Positions 38,067-47,822 of a DNA stretch of 64,000 bases are shown piece after piece. The stretch's first letter is position 1, and each line of letters begins with the position of its first letter. Source of the stretch: Pseudomonas putida (lineage in GTDB: Bacteria > Pseudomonadota > Gammaproteobacteria > Pseudomonadales > Pseudomonadaceae); NCBI RefSeq assembly GCF_028682475.1, contig NZ_JANHLE010000006.1:124001-188000 (forward strand). The letters run 5' to 3'. The notes beneath the pieces were generated by a model. It made no database searches. It was not told the origin of the DNA and saw only the letters and a program-made list of their open reading frames with translations. The translations under genes were made by a program, and so were the position numbers.

Positions 38067-39107
38067 ATGACCCTTGCAGTCCAGTTCACCGATGTTTCCC
38101 GCAGCTTTGGCGAGGTCAAGGCCGTCGACCGGGTGTCCATCGACATCCACGACGGCGAATTCTTCTCCATGCTCGGCCCCTCGGGCTCAGGCAAGACCAC
38201 CTGCCTGCGCCTGATTGCCGGCTTCGAACAACCCAGCGCCGGTTCCATCCGTATCCACGGCGCCGAAGCGGCCGGATTACCGCCCTACCAGCGCGACGTC
38301 AACACGGTCTTCCAGGACTACGCCCTGTTTCCGCACATGAACGTACTCGATAACGTCGCTTATGGCCTGAAAGTCAAAGGTGTGGGCAAACAGGAACGCC
38401 TGACCCGCGCCGAAGAAGCCCTGAGCATGGTCGCCCTCGGCGGTTACGGACAGCGCAAGCCGGCGCAGCTGTCCGGCGGCCAGCGCCAGCGCGTGGCCCT
38501 GGCGCGGGCGCTGGTCAACCGCCCGCGTGTGCTGCTGCTCGACGAACCTCTGGGCGCGCTGGATCTGAAGCTGCGCGAACAGATGCAGGGCGAGCTGAAA
38601 AAACTGCAGCGCCAGCTGGGCATCACCTTCATTTTCGTCACCCATGACCAGACCGAAGCGCTGTCGATGTCCGATCGGGTCGCAGTGTTCAACCGCGGCC
38701 GCATCGAGCAGGTCGATACGCCGCGCACGCTTTATATGAAACCGGCGACCACCTTTGTTGCCGAATTCGTCGGTACCTCCAACGTGCTGCGTGGTGAACT
38801 GGCGGCGCAGCTGAACGGCAGCCAGTTGCCCTTCTCGATTCGCCCGGAACACATTCGCCTGGGCGAGCAACCCGCCGCCAGCGATGAAGTGCAGATCAGC
38901 GGCCTGCTCCACGATATCCAGTACCAGGGCAGCGCCACCCGCTACGAGCTCAAACTCGACAATGGCCAACTGCTCTGCGTCAGCCAGGCCAACAACCAAT
39001 GGCAACCGCACACCACGCCCTGGCAGACCGGCCAACGCCTGCAGGCCCGCTGGGCACGGGAAGCGATGACCTCACTGCAGGAAACCGTACTGAACGAGGG
39101 CCAGTAA
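38067..39107 (+). CDS. Polyamine-type ABC transporter ATP-binding protein (YdcT-like)
   Basis: A 346-residue ATPase that powers import. Walker A is GPSGSGKTT near residue 38, the signature is LSGGQRQRVALARAL, Walker B is VLLLDEPLGALD and the switch His is in VTHDQTEAL. The C-terminal 100 residues form the TOBE regulatory domain (FSIRPEHIRLGEQ). A GGGAG box precedes the ATG. It ends one base before the first permease gene, so coupling is close. Confidence 0.93.
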   Translation: MTLAVQFTDVSRSFGEVKAVDRVSIDIHDGEFFSMLGPSGSGKTTCLRLIAGFEQPSAGSIRIHGAEAAGLPPYQRDVNTVFQDYALFPHMNVLDNVAYGLKVKGVGKQERLTRAEEALSMVALGGYGQRKPAQLSGGQRQRVALARALVNRPRVLLLDEPLGALDLKLREQMQGELKKLQRQLGITFIFVTHDQTEALSMSDRVAVFNRGRIEQVDTPRTLYMKPATTFVAEFVGTSNVLRGELAAQLNGSQLPFSIRPEHIRLGEQPAASDEVQISGLLHDIQYQGSATRYELKLDNGQLLCVSQANNQWQPHTTPWQTGQRLQARWAREAMTSLQETVLNEGQ

Positions 39108-39108
39108 C

Positions 39109-40023
39109 ATGAACCCGGCCCTGCGACGTTTCTCCAACCTGCTCTACCGGCGCCCCAACCTCTACCTGGCGCTATTGCTGGTGCCGCCGCTGATCTGGTT
39201 CGGCGCCATCTACCTCGGCTCGTTGCTGAGCCTGCTCTGGCAGGGCTTCTACACCTTCGACGATTTCACCATGGCGGTCACCCCGGAATTGACCCTGGCC
39301 AATTTCGCCGCCCTGTTCAATCCGTCGAACTTCGACATCATCCTGCGCACCCTGGGCATGGCCATTGCCGTGTCGATCGCCAGCGCCACCCTGGCGTTTC
39401 CGATTGCCTACTACATGGCCCGCTACACCAGCGGCAAGACCAAGGCGTTCTTCTACATCGCGGTAATGATGCCGATGTGGGCCAGCTATATCGTCAAGGC
39501 CTATGCCTGGACCCTGCTGCTGGCCAAAGGCGGCGTGGCCCAGTGGTTCGTCCAGCAGCTCAGTCTGGAACCTGTGCTGCAGTTCATTCTCGGTGTTCCC
39601 GGTGTCGGCGGCAGCACCCTGTCGACCTCGCACCTGGGGCGCTTTCTGGTGTTTGTCTACATCTGGCTGCCGTTCATGATCCTGCCTATCCAGGCCGCAC
39701 TGGAGCGCTTGCCGCCCTCACTGCTGCAAGCCTCGGCGGACCTCGGTGCCAAACCCCGGCAGACCTTCATGCAGGTCATCCTGCCGCTGTCGGTGCCGGG
39801 CATCGCCGCTGGCTCGATCTTCACCTTCTCGCTGACCCTGGGCGATTTCATCGTGCCGCAGTTGGTCGGCCCGCCTGGCTACTTCATCGGCAGCATGGTC
39901 TACGCCCAGCAAGGCGCGATCGGCAACATGCCGATGGCCGCAGCCTTCACCCTGGTGCCGATCGTGCTGATCGCCATCTACCTGTCCATGGTCAAACGCC
40001 TGGGGGCTTTCGATGCACTCTGA
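39109..40023 (+). CDS. ABC transporter permease 1 (YdcU-like)
   Basis: A 304-residue inner-membrane permease of the PotB/PotH family with about six helices. TM1 is [20 protein letters not shown], and the EAA-type coupling loop is seen as [25 protein letters not shown]. It pairs with the next permease, whose start overlaps its 3' end by 11 bases. Confidence 0.92.
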   Translation: MNPALRRFSNLLYRRPNLYLALLLVPPLIWFGAIYLGSLLSLLWQGFYTFDDFTMAVTPELTLANFAALFNPSNFDIILRTLGMAIAVSIASATLAFPIAYYMARYTSGKTKAFFYIAVMMPMWASYIVKAYAWTLLLAKGGVAQWFVQQLSLEPVLQFILGVPGVGGSTLSTSHLGRFLVFVYIWLPFMILPIQAALERLPPSLLQASADLGAKPRQTFMQVILPLSVPGIAAGSIFTFSLTLGDFIVPQLVGPPGYFIGSMVYAQQGAIGNMPMAAAFTLVPIVLIAIYLSMVKRLGAFDAL

Positions 40024-40819
40024 ACAAGCGTCCTGGGGCCTGCGCCTGGCGGCCTGGGGTGGGTTGGTGTTCCTGCACTTCCCGATCCTGATCATCTTTA
40101 TGTATGCCTTCAACACCCAGGATGCGGCGTTCAGCTTCCCGCCGCAGGGCTTTACCCTGAAGTGGTTCAGCGTGGCCTTTGCCCGGCCCGATGTGCTCGA
40201 ATCAATCAAGCTGTCGCTGCAGGTCGCCTGCCTGGCCACGCTGATAGCCCTGGTGCTGGGCACCCTGGCATCGGCGGCGTTGTACCGGCGCAGTTTCTTC
40301 GGCAAGGAAAGCATCTCGCTGATGCTGATTCTGCCGATAGCGCTACCCGGGATCATTACCGGCATCGCCCTGCTCTCGGCGTTCAAGACCCTGGGCATCG
40401 AGCCGGGCATATTCACCATCGTCGTTGGCCACGCGACGTTCTGCGTGGTGATCGTCTACAACAACGTCATCGCCCGCCTGCGCCGTACTTCCCATAGTCT
40501 CATCGAGGCCTCGATGGACCTCGGCGCCGACGGCTGGCAGACCTTCCGTTACATCATCCTGCCCAACCTCGGTTCAGCCCTGTTGGCGGGCGGCATGCTG
40601 GCGTTTGCCCTGTCGTTCGATGAAATCATCGTCACCACCTTTACCGCCGGTCACGAACGCACCCTGCCGATCTGGTTGCTCAACCAGCTCAGCCGGCCAC
40701 GGGACGTGCCGGTAACCAACGTAGTCGCCATGCTGGTGATGCTGGTGACCATGCTGCCGATCCTCGGCGCCTACTACCTGACCCGCGGCGGCGAAAGCGT
40801 TGCCGGCAGCGGCAAATAA
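40013..40819 (+). CDS. ABC transporter permease 2 (YdcV-like)
   Basis: A 268-residue permease of the PotC/PotI family. Helices are visible at the start ([19 protein letters not shown]) and throughout, and the coupling loop reads [23 protein letters not shown]. It completes the membrane channel with the previous permease. The downstream dehydrogenase begins after a perfect AGGAGGA box, so transporter and enzyme are probably translated from one message. Confidence 0.92.
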   Translation: MHSEQASWGLRLAAWGGLVFLHFPILIIFMYAFNTQDAAFSFPPQGFTLKWFSVAFARPDVLESIKLSLQVACLATLIALVLGTLASAALYRRSFFGKESISLMLILPIALPGIITGIALLSAFKTLGIEPGIFTIVVGHATFCVVIVYNNVIARLRRTSHSLIEASMDLGADGWQTFRYIILPNLGSALLAGGMLAFALSFDEIIVTTFTAGHERTLPIWLLNQLSRPRDVPVTNVVAMLVMLVTMLPILGAYYLTRGGESVAGSGK

Positions 40820-40838
40820 CATTAGGAGGACTTCAATC

Positions 40839-42263
40839 ATGCAAACCCGACTGCTGATCAATGGCCAACTGGTTGCTGGCGAAGGCAATGCCCTGGCGGT
40901 ACTCAACCCGGCACTGGGCAGCGTGCTGGTGGAGATCAACGAGGCCAGCGAGGCTCAGGTCGATGCCGCCGTACGTGCCGCCGACAATGCCTTCGAAAGC
41001 TGGTCGCAGACCACCCCCAAGGAACGTTCGCTGCTGTTGCTGAAACTGGCGGACAGCATCGAGGCCCATGGCGAGGAACTGGCCCGGCTGGAATCGGACA
41101 ACTGCGGCAAACCCTACTCTGCCGCCCTCAACGACGAGATCCCCGCGATTGCCGACGTCTTCCGTTTCTTCGCTGGCGCCACCCGCTGCCTGAGCGGTTC
41201 AGCCGCCGGGGAATACCTGCCAGGGCACACCTCGATGATTCGCCGCGACCCGCTCGGCGTGGTCGCCTCGATCGCGCCGTGGAACTACCCGCTGATGATG
41301 GTCGCCTGGAAGATCGCCCCGGCCCTGGCGGCGGGCAATACCGTAGTGCTCAAGCCGTCGGAACAGACACCGCTCACTGCCTTGCGCCTGGCGCAACTGG
41401 CCGCTGATGTATTTCCTGCCGGCGTGCTGAATATCCTCTTTGGCCGTGGCCCGAGTGTCGGCACGCCGCTGGTCACCCACCCGAAAGTACGCATGGTGTC
41501 GCTGACCGGCTCCATCCCCACCGGCGCCAACATCATCGCCAGCACCGCCGAAAGTGTGAAGCGCATGCACATGGAGCTGGGCGGCAAGGCGCCGGTGATC
41601 ATTTTCGACGATGCCGATATCGATGCCGCTGTCGAGGGTATCCGCACCTTCGGTTTCTACAACGCCGGCCAGGACTGTACCGCCGCCTGCCGCATCTATG
41701 CCCAGAGCGGCATCTACGAGCAGTTCGTGGAAAAGCTCGGCAAGGCCGTGGCCAGTATCAAGCATGGCCTGCAGAACGACCCGGCCACCGAGCTGGGCCC
41801 GCTGATCACCGCGCAGCACCGTGACCGGGTGGCGGCCATGGTCGAACGGGCCATTGCCCAGCCGCATATTCGCCTGGTCACCGGCGGCAAGGCGGTGGCC
41901 GGTGATGGCTTCTTCTTTGAACCCACGGTGCTGGCCGATGCGCAACAGGATGACGAAATCGTCCGCCGCGAAGTGTTCGGGCCGGTGGTTTCAGTAACTC
42001 GCTTCGACGATGAGGCGCAGGCCCTGGCTTGGGCCAACGACTCGGAATACGGCCTGGCCTCCTCGCTGTGGACCGCCGATGTCGGCCGCGCCCACCGCGT
42101 CTCGGCACGCCTGCAGTACGGCTGTACCTGGGTCAACACGCACTTTATGCTGGTCAGCGAAATGCCCCACGGCGGCCAGAAACTCTCTGGCTATGGCAAG
42201 GATATGTCCCTGTTCGGGCTGGAAGACTACACCTGCATCCGGCATGTGATGTTCAAACACTAA
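40839..42263 (+). CDS. patD: Gamma-aminobutyraldehyde dehydrogenase (PatD/YdcW-like)
   Basis: A 474-residue NAD-dependent aldehyde dehydrogenase that should oxidise 4-aminobutanal to GABA. The catalytic Cys is in [13 protein letters not shown] (about residue 278), the general-base Glu in [10 protein letters not shown] and the NAD-binding stretch is WNYPLMM through [11 protein letters not shown]. The length equals E. coli PatD, and the gene order transporter-PatD is the same as ydcSTUV-patD. An open frame extends 13 codons upstream, but AGGAGGA at 40824-40830 fixes the ATG at 40839. Its substrate is the expected product of the spermidine dehydrogenase encoded 13 bases downstream. Confidence 0.9.
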   Translation: MQTRLLINGQLVAGEGNALAVLNPALGSVLVEINEASEAQVDAAVRAADNAFESWSQTTPKERSLLLLKLADSIEAHGEELARLESDNCGKPYSAALNDEIPAIADVFRFFAGATRCLSGSAAGEYLPGHTSMIRRDPLGVVASIAPWNYPLMMVAWKIAPALAAGNTVVLKPSEQTPLTALRLAQLAADVFPAGVLNILFGRGPSVGTPLVTHPKVRMVSLTGSIPTGANIIASTAESVKRMHMELGGKAPVIIFDDADIDAAVEGIRTFGFYNAGQDCTAACRIYAQSGIYEQFVEKLGKAVASIKHGLQNDPATELGPLITAQHRDRVAAMVERAIAQPHIRLVTGGKAVAGDGFFFEPTVLADAQQDDEIVRREVFGPVVSVTRFDDEAQALAWANDSEYGLASSLWTADVGRAHRVSARLQYGCTWVNTHFMLVSEMPHGGQKLSGYGKDMSLFGLEDYTCIRHVMFKH

Positions 42264-42276
42264 GGTAAGGAAACCT

Positions 42277-44139
42277 ATGGAAATTACCCGACGCGACTTT
42301 ATCAATGGCGTCGCCATCGGCATTGCAGCGGGCCTGACCCCGCTGCAACTGCTGCAGGCGGCCGAAAGCGGGCGCTACTACCCGCCAGCATTGACCGGCC
42401 TGCGTGGCAGCCATGTCGGCGCCTTTGAAGTCGCGCACCAGATGGGCTGGGAGAAAAAAAGCTTCGCCACCGACGCCTTGCCGGTCAGCGAGGAGTACGA
42501 CCTGGTGGTGGTCGGTGGTGGCATCAGCGGGCTGTCGGCGGCGTTTTTCTATCGGGAGAAACACCCAGAGGCAAAAATCCTCATCCTCGAAAACCACGAC
42601 GACTTCGGCGGTCATGCCAAGCGCAACGAGTTCAGCGCCGGTGGCCGGATGATTATCGGCTACGGCGGCAGCGAAGCCTTCCAGTCGCCTAACCATCTGT
42701 ACAGCGCCGAGGTCAACGGCCTGCTGAAAAAGCTCGGCGTTGATATCAAGCGTTTTGAAACGGCCTTCGATCGCAGTTTCTACCCAGACCTGGGGCTGTC
42801 ACGCGGCGTATTCTTCGACAAAGAGACCTTTGGCGAAGACAAACTGGTGAGCGGCGATCCGACACCGATGGTCGCTGACGATATCGCCCCAAAGCAGCTC
42901 AATGCCCGCTCGTTCCACGATTTCATCAACGATTTCCCCCTGCCCGAAAGCGACCGCAAGGCCTTGATCAACCTGCACGAAGCGCCCAGGGATTACCTGG
43001 CGGGCAAGTCACTGGAGGACAAGACTGCCTACCTGGAGCGCACCAGCTACCGCGATTTTCTACTTAAGGACGTCGGTCTGTCGCCTACGGCCGTGAAATA
43101 CTTCCAGGGTCGCACCAACGATTTCATGGCCTTGAGCATCGATACCGTGGCCGCCGCTGATGCTTACTATGTCGGCTTCCCCGGTTTCAGCGCGATGAAC
43201 CTGGAGCCGATCGGCGAAGAAGCCCAGGCGGAAATGGAAGAGCCTTACATCTACCACTTCCCCGATGGCAACGCCTCGCTGGCACGCTTGCTGGTGCGCA
43301 GCCTGATTCCGGCGGTGGCGCCCGGCCAGGACATGGACGACATTGTCCTGGCCAGCTTCGACTACAGCCAGCTCGACCGCACCGGGCAGCCGGTACGTCT
43401 GCGCCTGAACAGCACTGCAGTCAGCGTGCGCAATACCGCTGGCGCCGTGAATATCGGCTACAGCCGCGGCGGGCAACTGGCTCAGGTACGCGGCAAGCAC
43501 TGTGTCCTGGCGTGCTACAACATGATGATCCCGTACCTGCTGCGCGACCTGTCGGCCGAGCAGGCGCATGCCTTGAGCCAGAATGTGAAGTTTCCGTTGG
43601 TGTACACCAAGGTCATCGTGCGCAACTGGCAGGCTTTCCAGAAGCTTGGCGTGCATGAAATCTACGCCGCCACGCAACCTTACAGCCGGATCAAACTGGA
43701 CTACCCGGTAAGCATGGGTGGTTATGAGCATCCCCGCGATCCGACACAGCCTATCGGCCTGCACATGGTCTACGTACCGACCAGCCCTGATAGCGGCATG
43801 AACAGCCGCGACCAGGCCCGCGCCGGGCGCGGGCGACTGTATGGCACGCCATTTGAAATGCTGGAAAGCCAGTTGCGCGAACAATTGCAGCGCATGCTGG
43901 GTCCTGGTGGCTTCGATCACGAGCGCGACATTCTGGCGATCACCGTCAACCGCTGGCCGCATGGTTATGCCTGTTTTACCAATACCCTGTACGACGATCC
44001 TGAGCAGACCGAACAGTGGATGGAACTGGCACGCAAGCCTGTGGGCAAGGTCAGTATTGCTAACTCGGATGCGGCCTGGAGTGCATATGCCCATGCGGCA
44101 ATTGATGAGGCCTGGCGGGCTGTAGGGGAACTGGCTTAG
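42277..44139 (+). CDS. spdH: Spermidine dehydrogenase-like FAD enzyme, Tat-exported
   Basis: A 620-residue flavoprotein. The N-terminus ITRRDFINGVAIGIAAG is a twin-arginine signal, so the folded enzyme is sent to the periplasm. An FAD-binding Rossmann motif follows at about residue 73 (YDLVVVGGGISGLSAAFF), with LILENHDDFGGHAKR as its second part. P. aeruginosa SpdH has the same length and opening and cleaves spermidine to 1,3-diaminopropane and 4-aminobutyraldehyde; similarity is from memory, so the exact substrate remains inferred. Position behind an aminobutyraldehyde dehydrogenase and a polyamine importer supports the call. A REP pair follows. Confidence 0.78.
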   Translation: MEITRRDFINGVAIGIAAGLTPLQLLQAAESGRYYPPALTGLRGSHVGAFEVAHQMGWEKKSFATDALPVSEEYDLVVVGGGISGLSAAFFYREKHPEAKILILENHDDFGGHAKRNEFSAGGRMIIGYGGSEAFQSPNHLYSAEVNGLLKKLGVDIKRFETAFDRSFYPDLGLSRGVFFDKETFGEDKLVSGDPTPMVADDIAPKQLNARSFHDFINDFPLPESDRKALINLHEAPRDYLAGKSLEDKTAYLERTSYRDFLLKDVGLSPTAVKYFQGRTNDFMALSIDTVAAADAYYVGFPGFSAMNLEPIGEEAQAEMEEPYIYHFPDGNASLARLLVRSLIPAVAPGQDMDDIVLASFDYSQLDRTGQPVRLRLNSTAVSVRNTAGAVNIGYSRGGQLAQVRGKHCVLACYNMMIPYLLRDLSAEQAHALSQNVKFPLVYTKVIVRNWQAFQKLGVHEIYAATQPYSRIKLDYPVSMGGYEHPRDPTQPIGLHMVYVPTSPDSGMNSRDQARAGRGRLYGTPFEMLESQLREQLQRMLGPGGFDHERDILAITVNRWPHGYACFTNTLYDDPEQTEQWMELARKPVGKVSIANSDAAWSAYAHAAIDEAWRAVGELA

Positions 44140-44145
44140 CTACGC

Positions 44146-44211
44146 ATCGCGGGGCAAGCCCGCTCCCACCGGTCCGCTGAAATCCCGGTGGGAGCGGGCT
44201 TGCCCCGCGAT
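44146..44211. repeat. REP pair 5
   Basis: Inverted arms with GCGGGGCAAGCCCGC, six bases after the spdH-like stop and touching the stop of the convergent flavin oxidoreductase gene. Confidence 0.85.
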
Positions 44212-45318
44212 TCAATCACGCAGATCAGACTCGTGAATCGGTTGTTCACGACTGGTCGCCCGCTGGTATTGGGCCGGCCAGGTCGCCTTGTTGCCGCCCA
44301 GATCATCATCGGCGTGCAACGGCCAGTACGGATCGCGCAGCAGCTCCCGCGCCAGGAAAATGATATCGGCCTGCGCCGTGCGCAAGATGGTTTCAGCCTG
44401 CATCGGGTCAGTGATCATCCCGACCGTCCCCGTGGCAATCCCCGACTCTTCGCGCACCTTGGCGGCAAACTGCGTCTGGTACCCCGGCCCGGTAGGAATC
44501 TCGGCGTTCACCGAAGTACCGCCGGAAGACACATCGATCAGGTCCACCCCCAGCTTGCGCAAGCGCTTGGCCAACTCCACGGTTTCATCCGGGTTCCAGC
44601 CATCTTCGACCCAATCGGTGGCCGATAGCCGCACGAACACCGGCAACTCCTCTGGCCAGACTTCCCGCACCGCTTCAGTCACCTGCAAGGTCAGGCGAAT
44701 GCGGTTTTCAAAATTGCTGCCGTAGTCGTCCCGACGCTGGTTGCTCAACGGTGACAGAAACTGATGCAGCAGATAGCCATGCGCCGCATGCACTTCAACC
44801 ACTTTGAAACCCGCCGTCAATGCACGCTGCGCGGCGTCGACGAAGGCCTGAATCACCTCGTCGATCTGCGCTTTGCTCATCTCGACAGGCACGGTGTGCT
44901 GCGGATCGAAGGCGATTTTTGACGGACCGATCGGTACCCAGCCACCGTCTGCCGGCTTGACGCTGCCCTGCTTGCCCAACCAGGGCCGATAGGTGCTGGC
45001 CTTGCGTCCGGCATGCGCCAGTTGAATGCCGGGAACCGCGCCCTGAGCGGTAATAAAGCGGGTAATACGCTGCAGCGGCGGGATCTGCGCGTCATCCCAC
45101 AGACCGAGGTCCTGGGCGGTGATCCGTCCGTCGGCAGTAACCGCCGTGGCCTCGGTGAAGATCAGCCCGGCACCGCCCACCGCGCGGCTGCCCAGATGGA
45201 CCAGGTGCCAGTCATTGGCCAGGCCATCGACACTGGAATACTGGCACATGGGTGAAACGGCGATGCGGTTGGGCAGCGTCAGGTGGCGCAGGGTATAGGG
45301 TGCAAGCAGCAAGCTCAT
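44212..45318 (-). CDS. NADH:flavin oxidoreductase, Old Yellow Enzyme class YqjM
   Basis: A 368-residue FMN-dependent ene-reductase with TIM-barrel fold. The thermophilic-like (YqjM) class is shown by Cys and Tyr in PMCQYSS near residue 25, and substrate-binding His residues are in VEVHAAHGYLLHQF. FMN phosphate is bound by the GTVGMIT and FLARELLRDP region. Such enzymes reduce activated C=C bonds or nitro groups; the physiological substrate is not known. It is related to, but from memory not the same as, the P. putida XenA enzyme. The gene stands alone, 117 bases after recJ-facing sequence. Confidence 0.9.
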   Translation of the reverse strand: MSLLLAPYTLRHLTLPNRIAVSPMCQYSSVDGLANDWHLVHLGSRAVGGAGLIFTEATAVTADGRITAQDLGLWDDAQIPPLQRITRFITAQGAVPGIQLAHAGRKASTYRPWLGKQGSVKPADGGWVPIGPSKIAFDPQHTVPVEMSKAQIDEVIQAFVDAAQRALTAGFKVVEVHAAHGYLLHQFLSPLSNQRRDDYGSNFENRIRLTLQVTEAVREVWPEELPVFVRLSATDWVEDGWNPDETVELAKRLRKLGVDLIDVSSGGTSVNAEIPTGPGYQTQFAAKVREESGIATGTVGMITDPMQAETILRTAQADIIFLARELLRDPYWPLHADDDLGGNKATWPAQYQRATSREQPIHESDLRD

Positions 45319-45435
45319 GGGGCACCTCTCAAATCAAGTGGTAAGGCTCCAGTTGGTTGACCGGCCGACCACAGAATCTTCCCCGCAGGTTCTTCAACCA
45401 ATCATTCTGAGCCTAGACCACTTTGCCCCTTGAGT

Positions 45436-47145
45436 TCAGCGCGGCTCGATATGCGCGATCATCAACTGCACGCTTTCCTGGCCACGGAACTCGTTGACGT
45501 CGAGCTTGTACGCCAGTTCGACCCAACGCACCGTCGGGTTGGGCCAGATTTCGCGATCGACACCAAAGGCGATGCCATCGAGCTTGACCGAACCGCACTC
45601 GCTCTTGAGCACCACTTTCAGGTGCCGCTCGCCCACTACCCGTTGCTCGACCAACTGAAACACTCCATGGAACAGCGGTTCGGGGAAGTGCTGGCCCCAC
45701 GGCCCGGCGTGACGCAAGGCGCGCGCCAGTTCCAGGTGAAACTCTTCGACCGCCAGACTGCCATCGGACAGCAGGCGACCGGTCAAGTCGTCTTCGCACA
45801 ACTGCCTGCGCACTTCTTCATCGAAGGCCTGGGCAAACGCCGGGAAGTTATCGGCCGGCAAGGACAGCCCGGCCGCCATGGCATGGCCACCGAACTTGCT
45901 GATCAGCTGCGGATGCTGTGCTGCCACCGCGTCCAGGGCATCGCGGATATGAAAGCCTGGCACCGAACGGGCCGAGCCCTTGAGCATGCCTTCGCCGGCA
46001 TCGGCAAAGGCGATGGTCGGCCGGTGGTAACGCTCCTTGAGCCGCGAGGCGAGGATACCGATCACGCCCTGGTGCCAGTCCGGCTCGAACAGGCACAGAC
46101 CGAACGGCATCGATTCCAGAGGCAGGTCCTTGAGCTGGGCCAGTGCTTCACGCTGCATGCCCTGTTCGATCGACTTGCGATCCTGGTTCAGCTCATCCAG
46201 TTGCCCAGCCATTTCCCGCGCCAGGTTCGGGTCGTCACTGAGCAGGCACTCGATGCCCAGGCTCATGTCGTCCAGACGACCGGCGGCGTTCAGGCGTGGG
46301 CCGAGGATGAAGCCGAGGTCCGTGGAGGTGATACGCACATGATCACGCCGCGCCACCTCAAGGATGGCCTTGAGCCCGGGCCGCGCCCGCCCTGCCCTGA
46401 TCCGCTCGAGGCCTTGATGCACCAGGATGCGGTTATTGGCATCTAGTGGCACCACGTCAGCAACGCTGCCCAGGGCGACCAGATCGAGCAGTTCGCCGAT
46501 ATTCGGTTGGGGTGCGTTGTCGTAGTGTCCGAGGCTGCGCAAGCGTGCGCGCAAGGCCATCAGCACATAGAAGATCACCCCGACCCCGGCCAGCGCCTTG
46601 CTCGGGAACTCGCAGCCAGGCTGGTTGGGGTTGACGATGGCATCGGCTGCCGGCAGTTCATGGCCTGGCAAGTGGTGATCGGTGACCAGCACTTTCAAAC
46701 CGGCCGCCTTGGCCGCCGCTACGCCTTCGACGCTGGAGATACCGTTGTCCACGGTAATCAGCAGTTGCGGCTGACGCTCCAGGGCGACCTGGACGATCTC
46801 CGGGGTCAGGCCGTAACCATATTCGAAGCGATTGGGCACCAGGTAATCGACATGGGCGGCACCCAGCAAACGTAGCCCCAACACCCCTACCGTGCTGGCA
46901 GTCGCACCATCGGCATCGAAGTCGCCGACGATCAGGATGCGCTGGCGCTGAGCCAGGGCCTCGACCAGCAGGTCTACCGCCGCGTCGATACCTTTGAGCT
47001 GCTGGTAAGGCAACAGGCGTGCCAGGCTTTTGTCCAGTTCCGCGGCGCTGTGCACGCCGCGAGCGGCGTACAGCCGGGTCAGCAGTGGCGGCAGGTCGCC
47101 AAGGAACGGCAAGGTGTCCGGCAGGGGACGTGGTTCGATACGCAT
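45436..47145 (-). CDS. recJ: Single-stranded-DNA-specific 5'-3' exonuclease RecJ
   Basis: A 569-residue DHH-family exonuclease for recombination and mismatch repair. Metal-binding motifs are seen in order: VGDFDADGATAS (motif I), VDNGISS, VTDHHLPG (the DHH motif) and NPNQPG. DHHA1 follows with FGGHAMAAGLSL near residue 450, and an OB fold ends the protein. The frame extends 20 codons upstream into yaeQ, but the ATG at 47145 lies four bases after the yaeQ stop, and MRIEPRPLP is the typical start. It forms a unit with yaeQ. Confidence 0.95.
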   Translation of the reverse strand: MRIEPRPLPDTLPFLGDLPPLLTRLYAARGVHSAAELDKSLARLLPYQQLKGIDAAVDLLVEALAQRQRILIVGDFDADGATASTVGVLGLRLLGAAHVDYLVPNRFEYGYGLTPEIVQVALERQPQLLITVDNGISSVEGVAAAKAAGLKVLVTDHHLPGHELPAADAIVNPNQPGCEFPSKALAGVGVIFYVLMALRARLRSLGHYDNAPQPNIGELLDLVALGSVADVVPLDANNRILVHQGLERIRAGRARPGLKAILEVARRDHVRITSTDLGFILGPRLNAAGRLDDMSLGIECLLSDDPNLAREMAGQLDELNQDRKSIEQGMQREALAQLKDLPLESMPFGLCLFEPDWHQGVIGILASRLKERYHRPTIAFADAGEGMLKGSARSVPGFHIRDALDAVAAQHPQLISKFGGHAMAAGLSLPADNFPAFAQAFDEEVRRQLCEDDLTGRLLSDGSLAVEEFHLELARALRHAGPWGQHFPEPLFHGVFQLVEQRVVGERHLKVVLKSECGSVKLDGIAFGVDREIWPNPTVRWVELAYKLDVNEFRGQESVQLMIAHIEPR

Positions 47146-47149
47146 ACAG

Positions 47150-47692
47150 TCAGCCGCGCTCGCCCAGCAGCCACTGCAGCTGGACTTCATGCTGACCACG
47201 GTCATCAGTGACGAAGATCGTGCCTTCGCTGATCATCACGTCCCACTTGATTGCACGCGGCATGTCGGTGGCCAGGGTTTCCAGCACCTCTTGCGGTACA
47301 GCAGCGATGTTCAGGTTCTTGAGGTTCTTGACCGCCGGAATAACCTTGTTCTCCCATACGCGCAGGCTGCCATAGGCCAGCAGGCTGGTGCGCTCGGTGC
47401 GGCGTGAACACCAGGTCAGGCGTTCGGCATCCGGTTGCCCCACTTCAATCCAGTGCAGGATACGGTCGTCCAGGCTTTTTTCCCACAGCGCGGCTTCGTC
47501 CACATCCGACAGACCCCGACCGAAGCTCAGTTGCTCGTTGTACCACAGGGCGTAGGCCAGCAGCCGTACGGCCATGCGCTCCTCGGTTTCCGACGGGTGA
47601 CGAGCAATAGTCTGCTTGACGCTTTCGTACACGCCGCGGTCGAGGTCGGTGAGGTTCAGTTCAAACTTGTAGGTGGTGGAAGGCTGGGCCAT
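47150..47692 (-). CDS. yaeQ: YaeQ family protein
   Basis: A 180-residue protein of the YaeQ family, which has a PD-(D/E)XK nuclease-like fold. Family features are the TYKFELNLTDLDRGVYE start, HPSETEERMAVRLLAYALWY, and the C-terminal DRGQHEVQLQWLLGERG. The E. coli member is linked to RfaH function in old literature, but its role is unclear. It lies directly upstream of recJ, sharing its transcript; its start codon is divergent to the CoA-transferase gene. Confidence 0.9.
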   Translation of the reverse strand: MAQPSTTYKFELNLTDLDRGVYESVKQTIARHPSETEERMAVRLLAYALWYNEQLSFGRGLSDVDEAALWEKSLDDRILHWIEVGQPDAERLTWCSRRTERTSLLAYGSLRVWENKVIPAVKNLKNLNIAAVPQEVLETLATDMPRAIKWDVMISEGTIFVTDDRGQHEVQLQWLLGERG

Positions 47693-47822
47693 GGACGGGC
47701 TTCTTGCGGCAAGGAAAGTCGCCCAGTCTAACCGATCCGTATGTTCCTTGCGCCGCGGCAGTATCTGGGCGCGCTCAGCTATGATAAAAACGGGGGCTCA
47801 GACCAGCTGCCACGGACGCCTC

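Noticed and set aside
44140..47822. Search for an elastase (lasB) gene between the flavin oxidoreductase and recJ, where P. aeruginosa has it
   Set aside because: Only 117 bases separate the two genes and no protease coding sequence exists, which fits the P. putida group.
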